From Bifidobacterium animalis subsp. animalis ATCC 25527 (lineage in GTDB: Bacteria; Actinomycetota; Actinomycetes; Actinomycetales; Bifidobacteriaceae): a stretch of DNA of 64,000 bases. Below the pieces are notes generated by a model. That model had not been told where the DNA came from and ran no database searches. It was given only the letters and a program-made list of their open reading frames with translations. The number at the start of each line of letters is the position of its first letter. Positions within the stretch are counted from its first letter, which is position 1. The DNA is taken from assembly GCF_000260715.1 (NCBI RefSeq), contig NC_017834.1:1364001-1428000 (forward strand), read 5' to 3'. A program made the translations under genes and the position numbers. Below, piece by piece: positions 15,809 to 23,410 of the stretch.

Positions 15809-17014
15809 ATGAACTCGCTGACCACCACCGAACAGCAAACCCTGAGCGAATACAATCGAGCCCGCACACTGCAGTATCTGCACCACCACGGCATCGCCTC
15901 ACGCGCACAGATTGCCAAGGCACTGCACCTCACACCGGCGGCACTGAGCAAGATAAGCAACTATCTGCTCGCCAGCGGCGCAATCGTAGAGACCGGTGCC
16001 CTCGAAGGCAAGGGCAACCGCAGGTCAATCGGACTGGCGGTCAATGCCCGGGCGTTCCAGGTGCTCGGCGTCAAATTCGCGCGCAGTCTCATCGAGATCG
16101 GTCTGTTCGACCTCGCCGGCAAGCCGTCGTTCATACGCGAACTGCCCACCGTGGAGAACACGACGATTCCGCAGGCCATCGAAAGCCTGCATGCCGAAAT
16201 CAAACGCCTGCTCGCTGAGCACCCGCACATCCTGGCCATCGGCATGGCCGTGCCGGGACCCTACCTGCGCGATCGCGGGCACACTGCAGTCGTCTCATCC
16301 ATGGAACAATGGCGACAGGTCAACTTCCGCGCCGAATTCGAACATGCCTTCGACGTGCCGGTGATCATAGAACAGGACGCCCGCGCCGGCGCACTCGCCC
16401 AGTATCTCTTCGACCCGAATCCGGCGAATGAGAATCTGGCATACTATCTGCTCGGCGAAGGCATAGGCCTGGGCGTCATCGATCACGGCACCGTGATCAA
16501 CGGCTCGCTCGGCGCGGCCACGGAGATCGGCCATGTGAGCATAGACGTGAACGGCAAGGCATGCGATTGCGGCAATGTCGGCTGCCTCGAACGCTACTGC
16601 TCGGCGGTCGCCATACACGAGGCGATGCTCGGCAACGGCATGCTCGCCACAGATTCCCGGATCACCCATCGCGAGGCGTGCGCCGAGCTGTTCGCACGGG
16701 CGCAATCCGGCGACGGGCAGGCACGTGAGCTGGTCGAGCGGATCGGCACGTTCGTCGGCTATGGCTGCGTGACCATCTGCAACGCGTTCAATCCATCTCG
16801 CATCGTGATTGGCGACATCGTGGCGCAAGCCGGCGAACCGCTGCTCCAGCGCGTGCGCGAGGTGGCCTGCGAGCGTGTGATCCCCGAGATCATGCAGTCC
16901 ACGCAGATCGAGCTTTCGGCACTGCCCACCGATGCAGCGGTGACCGGCGCCGCAGCTGTGGCGATTACGTACATTCTCGACCATCCATCGCAATTCTTTG
17001 CCAACGGTACGTAG
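15809..17014 (+). CDS. ROK-family transcriptional regulator
   Basis: A 401-residue protein. An N-terminal winged helix (YLHHHGIASRAQIAKALHLT then PAALSKISNYLLASGAI) is joined to a sugar-kinase-like ROK domain. The domain contains EQDARAGALAQYLFD and the zinc motif CDCGNVGCLE with the preceding GHVSID. A DxGxT ATP phosphate loop is not evident (VLGVKFARSLIEIGLFD instead), so it is a regulator, not a kinase. ROK regulators respond to sugars. AAGGAGGTGCC gives a clear start at the ATG at 15809. The fructokinase gene lies 62 nt downstream on the same strand, so it probably controls fructose or sucrose use and may regulate its own promoter. Confidence 0.88.
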   Translation: MNSLTTTEQQTLSEYNRARTLQYLHHHGIASRAQIAKALHLTPAALSKISNYLLASGAIVETGALEGKGNRRSIGLAVNARAFQVLGVKFARSLIEIGLFDLAGKPSFIRELPTVENTTIPQAIESLHAEIKRLLAEHPHILAIGMAVPGPYLRDRGHTAVVSSMEQWRQVNFRAEFEHAFDVPVIIEQDARAGALAQYLFDPNPANENLAYYLLGEGIGLGVIDHGTVINGSLGAATEIGHVSIDVNGKACDCGNVGCLERYCSAVAIHEAMLGNGMLATDSRITHREACAELFARAQSGDGQARELVERIGTFVGYGCVTICNAFNPSRIVIGDIVAQAGEPLLQRVREVACERVIPEIMQSTQIELSALPTDAAVTGAAAVAITYILDHPSQFFANGT

Positions 17015-17076
17015 AATTGAATGAATCTGTTCACAAGCGACACAACCAAACAACAACACACAAGAAAGGTGACATC

Positions 17077-17973
17077 ATGTCAAAGCCAATCGTGGTCTCC
17101 CTCGGCGAACTCCTGTGGGACATGCTCCCCACCGGCAAGCGTGCCGGCGGCGCCCCGATGAACTTCGCCTACCACGCCATGAACAACGGCTGCGAAGCCT
17201 ATGCGGTCAGCGCCGTCGGCGAGGATGAGCTCGGCGATGAACTCGCCATCGCCGCGGAGAAGGCCGGCATCCACGCCGTGCTGCAGCGCAACGCATGGCC
17301 CACCGGCACCGTCGAGGTGGCCCTGAAGAACGGCATCCCGGAGTACACGATCGTCGAGAACGTCGCCTGGGATCACATCTCCTACACCCGCCAGCTCATC
17401 GACATCGTCGAGCAGGCCGACGCCGTGTGCTTCGGCACGCTGGCACTGCGCTCCCCCGAGTCGCACGACACGATCATCGAACTGCTCAAGCACACCAAGG
17501 ACGGCGCGCTCAAGTTCTTCGACATCAACCTGCGTGGCGACATGTATTCGAAGGAACTCATCGAGGAGATGCTCAGCTATGCGAACGTCTTCAAGATCAA
17601 CGACGAGGAGCTGCTGCTGATGCGCGGCATGTTCGGCATCGAGAACACCTCCGACGAAGAGGCCTGCAAGTGGTTCATCGAGCAGTTCGACCTGCGCTAC
17701 CTCATTCTCACCGGCGGCGCCACCTTTTCCACGATCATGTCGAACGACGGCGAGGTCTCCACGCTGGCAACCCCGCACGTCACCGTGGCCGACACCGTTG
17801 GCGCCGGCGACTCGTTCTCCGGCACCTTCACCGGCCGCATTCTCAACGGCAACTCCCTCGGCCTCGCACACCGCGCAGCCGTGAACACCGCCGCATTCGT
17901 GTGCACGCAGGAAGGCGCATGGCCGACCTACCCGGCCGAGATCACCGACTACCTCGCCGAGATCAGCAAGTGA
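17077..17973 (+). CDS. frk: Fructokinase (PfkB family)
   Basis: A 298-residue ribokinase-fold sugar kinase. The N-terminal GELLWDMLPTGKRAGGAPMN is the substrate-binding PfkB signature 1, and ADTVGAGDSFSGTFTGRIL is signature 2 with the catalytic aspartate in GAGDSF. The residues match bacterial fructokinases more than ribokinases. It phosphorylates fructose at C6 for entry into the fructose-6-phosphate phosphoketolase pathway. AAGAAAGGTG precedes the ATG at 17077; an earlier ATG at 17017 adds a segment without domain content. It lies directly downstream of the ROK regulator and is followed by its own terminator. Confidence 0.9.
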   Translation: MSKPIVVSLGELLWDMLPTGKRAGGAPMNFAYHAMNNGCEAYAVSAVGEDELGDELAIAAEKAGIHAVLQRNAWPTGTVEVALKNGIPEYTIVENVAWDHISYTRQLIDIVEQADAVCFGTLALRSPESHDTIIELLKHTKDGALKFFDINLRGDMYSKELIEEMLSYANVFKINDEELLLMRGMFGIENTSDEEACKWFIEQFDLRYLILTGGATFSTIMSNDGEVSTLATPHVTVADTVGAGDSFSGTFTGRILNGNSLGLAHRAAVNTAAFVCTQEGAWPTYPAEITDYLAEISK

Positions 17974-17995
17974 GCGTGACACTTCCCCGACATTG

Positions 17996-18033
17996 AACCG
18001 GAGTCTGCAGACTGCTGCGACTCTGGTTTTCTT
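17996..18033 (+). terminator. Terminator of frk
   Basis: A 10-bp stem with one G-T pair (17996-18005 with 18019-18028) has a 13-nt loop and ends in TTTTCTT. Confidence 0.78.
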
Positions 18034-18047
18034 ATGCCCCACCGCGC

Positions 18048-18053
18048 TATAGT
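18048..18053 (+). promoter_or_regulatory. -10 element of a probable leaderless dtd mRNA
   Basis: TATAGT ends 6 nt before the dtd ATG at 18060. The start codon would coincide with the transcription start, and there is no Shine-Dalgarno sequence between them. A good -35 is not visible because this segment follows directly on the frk terminator. Confidence 0.5.
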
Positions 18054-18059
18054 GCCGGT

Positions 18060-18539
18060 ATGAGAATCGTATTGCAGAAAGTGAGCCACGCCGGCGTGAC
18101 CGTGACCGATGAGGCCACCGGCGGACTCGACCCGACATTCACCGAACAGACCATCGCAGCCGGCTATGTGCTGCTCGTCGGCGTGAGCGATGCCGACGGC
18201 ACCAGGCAGATCGACTGGCTCGCCCACAAGATCTCGAATCTGCGCGTGTTCGAAGACGAACAAGGCAAGATGAATCTGTCGATTCACGACGTCGGCGGCT
18301 CGGTTCTGTCGATCTCGCAGTTCACATTGTTCGCGGACACCAGAAAAGGCAATCGTCCGAGCTTCGTGCGCGCCGGCAAGCCCGAGCATGCCGAACGAAT
18401 CTGGCTCGAATTCAACGAGGCGTTGCGCGCGCAGGGGCTTCAGGTGAAGGAGGGCAGATTTGGCGCGCATATGAACGTGTCGCTGGTCAATGACGGCCCG
18501 GTGACGATTCTGTTCGACACCGAGGAGCTCGGCATATAG
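18060..18539 (+). CDS. dtd: D-aminoacyl-tRNA deacylase
   Basis: A 159-residue protein of normal family length. The start MRIVLQKVSHAGVTV, the catalytic SQFTLFADTRKGNRPSF segment and the C-terminal NDGPVT motif (the cross-subunit GP motif) are all present. The enzyme removes D-amino acids and glycine wrongly attached to tRNA, in the cytoplasm. The frame has no better start than 18060. It stands alone between frk and a hairpin. Confidence 0.95.
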   Translation: MRIVLQKVSHAGVTVTDEATGGLDPTFTEQTIAAGYVLLVGVSDADGTRQIDWLAHKISNLRVFEDEQGKMNLSIHDVGGSVLSISQFTLFADTRKGNRPSFVRAGKPEHAERIWLEFNEALRAQGLQVKEGRFGAHMNVSLVNDGPVTILFDTEELGI

Positions 18540-18549
18540 CGCCACAATC

Positions 18550-18583
18550 AATGATGGCGAGAGCATACGCCCTCGCCATCATT
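18550..18583 (+). terminator. Hairpin after dtd
   Basis: A perfect 12-bp stem (18550-18561 with 18572-18583) encloses a 10-nt loop 10 nt after the dtd stop. No T-run follows, so termination is plausible but not certain. Confidence 0.5.
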
Positions 18584-18672
18584 CCCGTACTTCACCCGGA
18601 ACGTTGTTCCAAGTCGCGGATACCCATAGTCTACACTGCGCCGCGATATATGCCGAAGCCGGTCACATATGC

Positions 18673-18700
18673 GAAAACCCACTGTTTCCAGTGGGTTTTC
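18673..18700. terminator. Terminator of ssrA (tmRNA), possibly bidirectional
   Basis: A perfect 12-bp stem (18673-18684 with 18689-18700) with a 4-nt loop begins 10 nt beyond the tmRNA 3' end. The arms carry A and T runs, so either strand would end in GGGTTTTC. Confidence 0.75.
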
Positions 18701-18710
18701 TCGTATTTTG

Positions 18711-19111
18711 TGGAGCCGCGGGGGATTGAACCCCGGTCCGGTGACCGTACCCTCGTCCTTCTACATGCTTAGTCTGCTGACTCGAACGAGCGTATTTTCG
18801 GCCCCCGCCAATGCCGCAGACAACTGGCGGCGAGCCTAGCCACAGCAAAATGTTCTTGCAAGACCCTGCAGTTCAATCTCACAAGTAAGTCTTCTCACGA
18901 CACCTGACCTCTCCCCGAAGACGCGGGAGAGCAGATGGAGTGCTAACTCGCTGGATTAAATCTGATTACGTTTAAAATCAGGCAGCGAGAGCGAACTCAG
19001 TGCGATTAGATTTAGCACTTATTTTTATTGCAGAGAACATCACGAGCGGACTCTACATTCTCGGCATGCTTCTCCAAGGCGAACAGATCACCGTCGAAAC
19101 CAATCGGCCCC
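18711..19111 (-). ncRNA. ssrA: Transfer-messenger RNA (tmRNA)
   Basis: The RNA rescues stalled ribosomes with SmpB. The 5' end reads GGGGCCGATTGGTTTCGACG, the conserved start of tmRNA. The 3' end has the T-arm GGGGTTCAATCCCC followed by GCGGCTCCA. GGGGCCG and CGGCTCC pair as a 7-bp acceptor stem with one G-U pair. CCA is not encoded (the DNA continues ACAAA), so it must be added. The molecule is about 401 nt. The tag reading frame lies at 18978-19016. It is transcribed on the minus strand from a clear promoter about 50 nt upstream, so the 5' end is likely made by RNase P cleavage. Confidence 0.96.
18978..19016 (-). other. tmRNA proteolysis-tag reading frame, AKSNRTEFALAA
   Basis: Read on the minus strand, 12 codons starting GCT AAA TCT give AKSNRTEFALAA and a TGA stop. 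The final ALAA is the degradation signal recognised by ClpXP. This tag is the form I associate with bifidobacteria. Confidence 0.95.
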
Positions 19112-19161
19112 TTTTGAATTATCAAACTCACCGGCGTAGCTCTCGCCTAGCCGGACTTTTC

Positions 19162-19190
19162 AATATAGCACAACACGAACGCACTCGCAA
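19162..19190 (-). promoter_or_regulatory. Promoter of ssrA
   Basis: On the minus strand, TTGCGA (19185-19190) and TATATT (19162-19167) are separated by exactly 17 bp. Transcription would start about 50 nt before the mature tmRNA 5' end. Confidence 0.75.
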
Positions 19191-19214
19191 TATTCCGGTT
19201 TCGCGCAGATAATC

Positions 19215-19249
19215 GAGCGCCCGTTCACATGCGTGCATAGCGGGCGCTC
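19215..19249 (-). terminator. Hairpin downstream of the peptide transporter operon
   Basis: A 9-bp GC-rich stem (19215-19223 with 19241-19249) with a 17-nt loop starts 21 nt after the stop of the ATPase gene. No T-run follows, so termination here is uncertain. Confidence 0.45.
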
Positions 19250-19269
19250 AATATATATCTGCAGATTCC

Positions 19270-21003
19270 CTAGGCCTCCTCGGCGAGCAGCTTGCGCAGC
19301 TCCTCGCGATGTGCGGCCTGCTCGCGGGGACCCGGAACAGGCAGCGACGCTAGCAGCTTGCGCGTATACGGATCGCTCGGATATTGCATGATCTGCGAGG
19401 CGTCGCCGTGCTCGACAATGCGGCCCTTGTGCATCACCATGATGCGGTCGGCAAGCATGTCCACCACAGCAAGATCGTGCGTGATGAACAGGCACGCGAA
19501 GCCGATCTCCACCTGCAGCGTCTTGAACAGCTCGAGCACCTTCGCCTGCACCGACACATCGAGCGCCGAAGTCGGTTCGTCGGCAATGAGCAGACTCGGT
19601 TTGAGCGCAAGCGCACGGGCCAGCGACGCACGCTGGCGCTGGCCGCCGGAGAGCTCGTGCGGGAAGCGGTTCATGTATGCACGCGGCAACTGCACCATCT
19701 CGAGCAACTCCCCCACATACTGCTTCGCCTGCGAGACCGTCTTGTATCGACCATGCACAATGAGCGGCTCGGCCACATTCTCGAGAATCGTCATGAGCGG
19801 GTCGAAGGAGCTGCCCGGGTCTTGGAACACGAAACCGATCTGCTCGCGTAGCGGCTTGAACTTGCGTTCCTTGAAATCACGCATCTCCATGCCCAGCACA
19901 TTGAGCGAACCAGCGGAAATGCGCTGCAAGCCGGCGATGGCACGGCCTGTAGTCGATTTGCCCGAACCGGACTCGCCCACCAATCCCAGCACCTCGGATT
20001 TGTGAATTTCAAAGCTCACATCGTCCACTGCCTTGAAATCCGGTTGCATCAAGTGTCCCGGATAGGTGATGTCCATATGCTCGGCCTTGACCACCACCGG
20101 CTCCTCACGCCAATCGACACTGCGCTCGATCACATGTCCGGCGGCATCGCGCACAATGAGCTGCTGCCCGATGCGCGGCACGGCTGCCAGCAGGCGTTTC
20201 GTGTAGTCGGCCTGCGGATTGTAGAAGATCTGGTCCACGCTCCCCTGCTCGACCACATGGCCGCGATACATGACGACCACCTGATCGGCGAGATCGGCCA
20301 CAACACCCATGTTGTGCGTGATGATGAGCACAGAGGCACCGAATTCGTCGCGGGCGAGACGCAGCAGATCGAGGATCTCGGCCTGCACCGTCACGTCGAG
20401 TGCCGTCGTCGGCTCATCGGCGAGAATGAGTCCGGGATTGAGCACGAGGGCCATGGCGATGACGATGCGCTGCTTCTGGCCGCCCGAGAACTGATGCGGG
20501 TAGTAGTCGATGCGCGTGGCGGCGTCCGGAATGCCAACCTTCTCAAGAATCTCGATTGATTTCGCCCGCAATTGCTTCTTGTCGGTCAAACCGTGCGCGC
20601 GCAGACCCTCCTCGATCTGCCAGCCGATCGTATAGACCGGGTTGAGCACCGAGTTCGGCTCCTGAAACACCATGGCCGCAGCGCCACCGCGCACCTGCTG
20701 CAGGTCCTTGCCGCTCATGGTGAGCACATCGAAGCCTTCGGCCCCGTCCTGTGCGGTGCGAATGTAGATCGCACCGCCAGTGGTGGCCGTCTCGGGCAGC
20801 AGCTTGATGATCGAGCGCGCGGTCACCGATTTGCCGGAGCCGGATTCGCCGACCACACCCACCACGGTCTTGCGGGGAATGGTGAAATCGACACCGTCGA
20901 TTGCCTTGATCGGGCCCGCGTCCGTCATGAACGAGACGCTCAGACCCTTGATGTCGACCAGATTGTCTCCCATTGGCCCAGTGCGTTCCAACTCATCGCT
21001 CAT
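19270..21003 (-). CDS. Peptide ABC transporter ATPase, two domains fused (DppD-DppF type)
   Basis: A 577-residue protein carrying two complete ABC ATPases. The first has Walker A GESGSGKSV, signature FSGGQKQRI and Walker B LILADEPTTALD. The second has GESGSGKST, LSGGQRQRA and LLIADEPTSALD. An OppD/DppD-type C-terminal extension (VVEQGSVDQIFYNPQADYTK then RLL) follows the first. Fusion of the two ATPases into one chain is common in actinobacterial peptide importers. It powers uptake through the two permeases encoded just upstream and overlaps oppC by 11 nt; GAAGGAG within oppC lies 9 nt before its ATG. It is the last gene of a four-gene operon. Confidence 0.93.
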   Translation of the reverse strand: MSDELERTGPMGDNLVDIKGLSVSFMTDAGPIKAIDGVDFTIPRKTVVGVVGESGSGKSVTARSIIKLLPETATTGGAIYIRTAQDGAEGFDVLTMSGKDLQQVRGGAAAMVFQEPNSVLNPVYTIGWQIEEGLRAHGLTDKKQLRAKSIEILEKVGIPDAATRIDYYPHQFSGGQKQRIVIAMALVLNPGLILADEPTTALDVTVQAEILDLLRLARDEFGASVLIITHNMGVVADLADQVVVMYRGHVVEQGSVDQIFYNPQADYTKRLLAAVPRIGQQLIVRDAAGHVIERSVDWREEPVVVKAEHMDITYPGHLMQPDFKAVDDVSFEIHKSEVLGLVGESGSGKSTTGRAIAGLQRISAGSLNVLGMEMRDFKERKFKPLREQIGFVFQDPGSSFDPLMTILENVAEPLIVHGRYKTVSQAKQYVGELLEMVQLPRAYMNRFPHELSGGQRQRASLARALALKPSLLIADEPTSALDVSVQAKVLELFKTLQVEIGFACLFITHDLAVVDMLADRIMVMHKGRIVEHGDASQIMQYPSDPYTRKLLASLPVPGPREQAAHREELRKLLAEEA

Positions 21004-22210
21004 CGTCGATCACTCCTTCGCTCTCATCCGGCACGTCTTTGTTCACCACGGCCATCTCCGGATCCTGCGTCACGAGGTATTCGTTCACATCCTCACCCAG
21101 ATTGGCAGGTTTCTCGGTGGCATCCTTGATGGCCGCGTACTCCTGTTCCACAACGGCCTGTGGGGTAGGCCCGGCGTCAGGCGAATCCACCGAGGTGTCT
21201 TCGATCGAACCGACCACTTCGCCGGCGGACTTGCGCGCACGCAGGCGCGGATCCGCCAAGTCGTTGAGCGACTCGCCGATCAGCGTGATGCCAAGCACAA
21301 TGAGCACAATGGCCAGACCGGGGAACACGGCGGTCCACCAAATGCCGGAGGTCACATCGGCAACGGAACGGTTGAGGTCGTAGCCCCATTCCGCGGCTGC
21401 CGTCGGTTCGATGCCGAAGCCAAGGAAGCCCAAGCCGGCAAGCGTGAGAATCGCCTCCGACGAGTTGAGGGTGAGGATCACCGGCAACGTACGCGTAGAG
21501 TTCTTGAGCAGGTGCTTGCTCATGATGCGCCAGGTGGAGGCGCCCACTACCTTGGCGGATTCAATGTACGCGGAATCCTTGATGCGAATCACCTCGGCAC
21601 GGATCGTGCGGAAGTACTGCGGAATGTACACGACGGTGATCGAAATGCCGGATGCGAGAATGCCGCCCCACAGGCTCGATTGGCCGCCCGAGATCATAAT
21701 GGCCATGAGAATCGCCAGCAGCAGCGACGGGAACGAGTAGACGGCGTCGGCGATCACAACGAACACCCGATCCACCCATCCGCCGAAATACCCGGAGACA
21801 AGCCCCAGGAACACGCCCGCGAAAATGGAGAGCAGCACAGCCACCACAATGGCGATGACGGCGGTGCGCGCACCCCATACCGTGCGGCTGAACACGTCGA
21901 ATCCACCCACCGTGGTGCCCCAGATATGCTCGCGTGACGGCGCGGCCTGCGTCGGGAACGCAACACCGTCGTCACCCTTGATCTGCGCATATCCATATGG
22001 CGCGATCCACGGCGCGAACACCGCCACGAGCAGGAAGAACCCCGTCAGCACCAGACCGGTGACGAGCATGCCCTTCTGCCAGCCGACGGCAATTTTCAGA
22101 TCGCGCACCACAGGCAGTTTCGAGAACCATGACTGCGGCTTCTCTATGTTGAGATTCTCCAGACGCGCGTCACCCGGCACGCCGACTCTGGTTTCCGTGC
22201 TTTCACTCAT
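20993..22210 (-). CDS. Peptide ABC transporter permease (DppC/OppC type)
   Basis: A 405-residue membrane protein. An N-terminal cytoplasmic stretch leads to the first membrane segment (TGLVLTGFFLLVAVFAPWIA) and an OppC-type loop. Further membrane helices and the permease-ATPase contact motif EAA---G (VVGASTWRIMSKHLLKN) follow. The 80-residue tail after the last transmembrane segment is polar and acidic, longer than in most OppC proteins. It starts 1 nt after the stop of the other permease gene, indicating coupled translation. The substrate is di- or oligopeptides by family; no finer specificity is visible. Confidence 0.92.
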   Translation of the reverse strand: MSESTETRVGVPGDARLENLNIEKPQSWFSKLPVVRDLKIAVGWQKGMLVTGLVLTGFFLLVAVFAPWIAPYGYAQIKGDDGVAFPTQAAPSREHIWGTTVGGFDVFSRTVWGARTAVIAIVVAVLLSIFAGVFLGLVSGYFGGWVDRVFVVIADAVYSFPSLLLAILMAIMISGGQSSLWGGILASGISITVVYIPQYFRTIRAEVIRIKDSAYIESAKVVGASTWRIMSKHLLKNSTRTLPVILTLNSSEAILTLAGLGFLGFGIEPTAAAEWGYDLNRSVADVTSGIWWTAVFPGLAIVLIVLGITLIGESLNDLADPRLRARKSAGEVVGSIEDTSVDSPDAGPTPQAVVEQEYAAIKDATEKPANLGEDVNEYLVTQDPEMAVVNKDVPDESEGVIDDER

Positions 22211-22211
22211 T

Positions 22212-23303
22212 TCAGTACCTCACTCGCGGATCGATCAACGCGCTGATCACGTCGACGATGAAGTTGACCACGGAGACGATGATCGCAATCAGGATCACAA
22301 TGCCCTGCACCGCCACGAAATCACGCGCCTTCAAATAATTGGAGAGCATGAATCCCAAGCCCTTCCATTCGAACGTGGTCTCGGTGAGCACCGCGCCAGC
22401 GAGCAGCAATGCGATCTGCATGCCCATCACCGTGATGATCGGGATCAGGGCCGGGCGCCAGGCGTGCTTCGACATCAGGCGCTTCTCGGAAACGCCGCGG
22501 GAACGGGCGGCCTCGATGTAGCCGGCATTGTAGGTGGAGATCACATTCGTACGCACCAGTCGAATGAACACGCCCGCCGTGAGCAATCCCAAGGCCAGCG
22601 CCGGCAGGATCGCATGCATGAGCACGTCGCCAAGCACCTTCATGTCGCCGAGTTGCAATGCGTCGACAATATACAACCCGGTGGGTGAAACCAATCTGGA
22701 GAACTGCATCTCCGATTGCAGCGAGGAACGTCCGGAGCTCGGAAGAATACCGAGTCCCACCGAGAAGATGAGTTTGAGCACCAACCCGAGGAAGAACACC
22801 GGCGTCGCATAGCACAGAATGGCGAACATGCGAATGCCGGCATCCTGCGCACGATCGCGGTGCTTGGCGGCGATGCGTCCGAAGCCGATGCCGACGAGCA
22901 ATGCCACGACGAGCGAGAGCAACGCCAGTTCGAGCGTGGCGGCGCCATACCGTGTGAGCACCGAGATCACCGGCTGGTTGTCGGTGAGGGTGCGGCCGAG
23001 GTCGCCATGCAGCAAGCCACCCAGGTAATCGAAGTACTGCACGATGAGCGGGCGGTCATAGCCGGCCTCGTGAATGCGGCGCTGCAGTTCCTCCGGTGTG
23101 AGTCTGCCGCCCATCGCGGCCGAGATCGGATCGCCGGTGGCACGCATCACGAAGAACACGATCGTGACGAGAATGAACACGGTGGGGATAATGAGCAGGA
23201 AGCGACCGAGAATGAAACGGAAGAATCCTGCGGAAAGTCTGTTTTTATGCGCGGTTGGTTTCGATGATGCGGAATCCGCCGGCGATGCTATTGCTTGAGA
23301 CAC
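22212..23303 (-). CDS. Peptide ABC transporter permease (DppB/OppB type)
   Basis: A 363-residue membrane protein starting at GTG 23303, with AAGGAG 5 nt upstream. The first membrane segment is FLLIIPTVFILVTIVFFVM. The OppB/DppB pattern follows, with a large external loop containing IHEAGYDRPLIVQYFDYLGG and the EAA-like loop EAARSRGVSEKRLMSKHAWR. The frame continues upstream to 23387, but that part includes the preceding hairpin region and has no support. It forms the import pore together with the OppC-type permease encoded next. Confidence 0.92.
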   Translation of the reverse strand: MSQAIASPADSASSKPTAHKNRLSAGFFRFILGRFLLIIPTVFILVTIVFFVMRATGDPISAAMGGRLTPEELQRRIHEAGYDRPLIVQYFDYLGGLLHGDLGRTLTDNQPVISVLTRYGAATLELALLSLVVALLVGIGFGRIAAKHRDRAQDAGIRMFAILCYATPVFFLGLVLKLIFSVGLGILPSSGRSSLQSEMQFSRLVSPTGLYIVDALQLGDMKVLGDVLMHAILPALALGLLTAGVFIRLVRTNVISTYNAGYIEAARSRGVSEKRLMSKHAWRPALIPIITVMGMQIALLLAGAVLTETTFEWKGLGFMLSNYLKARDFVAVQGIVILIAIIVSVVNFIVDVISALIDPRVRY

Positions 23304-23360
23304 CGGATCTCCTTGGAATAATGCGGGAATGAACTGGACAACGAGCCGGGAACAGTCAAT

Positions 23361-23392
23361 GCCTGGTGCGTTCCGGAAAGAACGCACCAGGC
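23361..23392 (-). other. Intercistronic hairpin between binding protein and permease genes
   Basis: A perfect 13-bp stem (23361-23373 with 23380-23392) with a 6-nt loop lies between oppA-like and oppB-like, 18 nt past the binding-protein stop. There is no T-run on the minus strand. It most likely protects the upstream mRNA or dampens transcription into the permeases, so that the binding protein is made in excess. Confidence 0.65.
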
Positions 23393-23410
23393 TGACCTAT
23401 GCGAAGGACC

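Noticed and set aside
18551..18772. Short frame across the 3' end of ssrA
   Set aside because: It overlaps the tmRNA acceptor region, and the apparent protein has no features.
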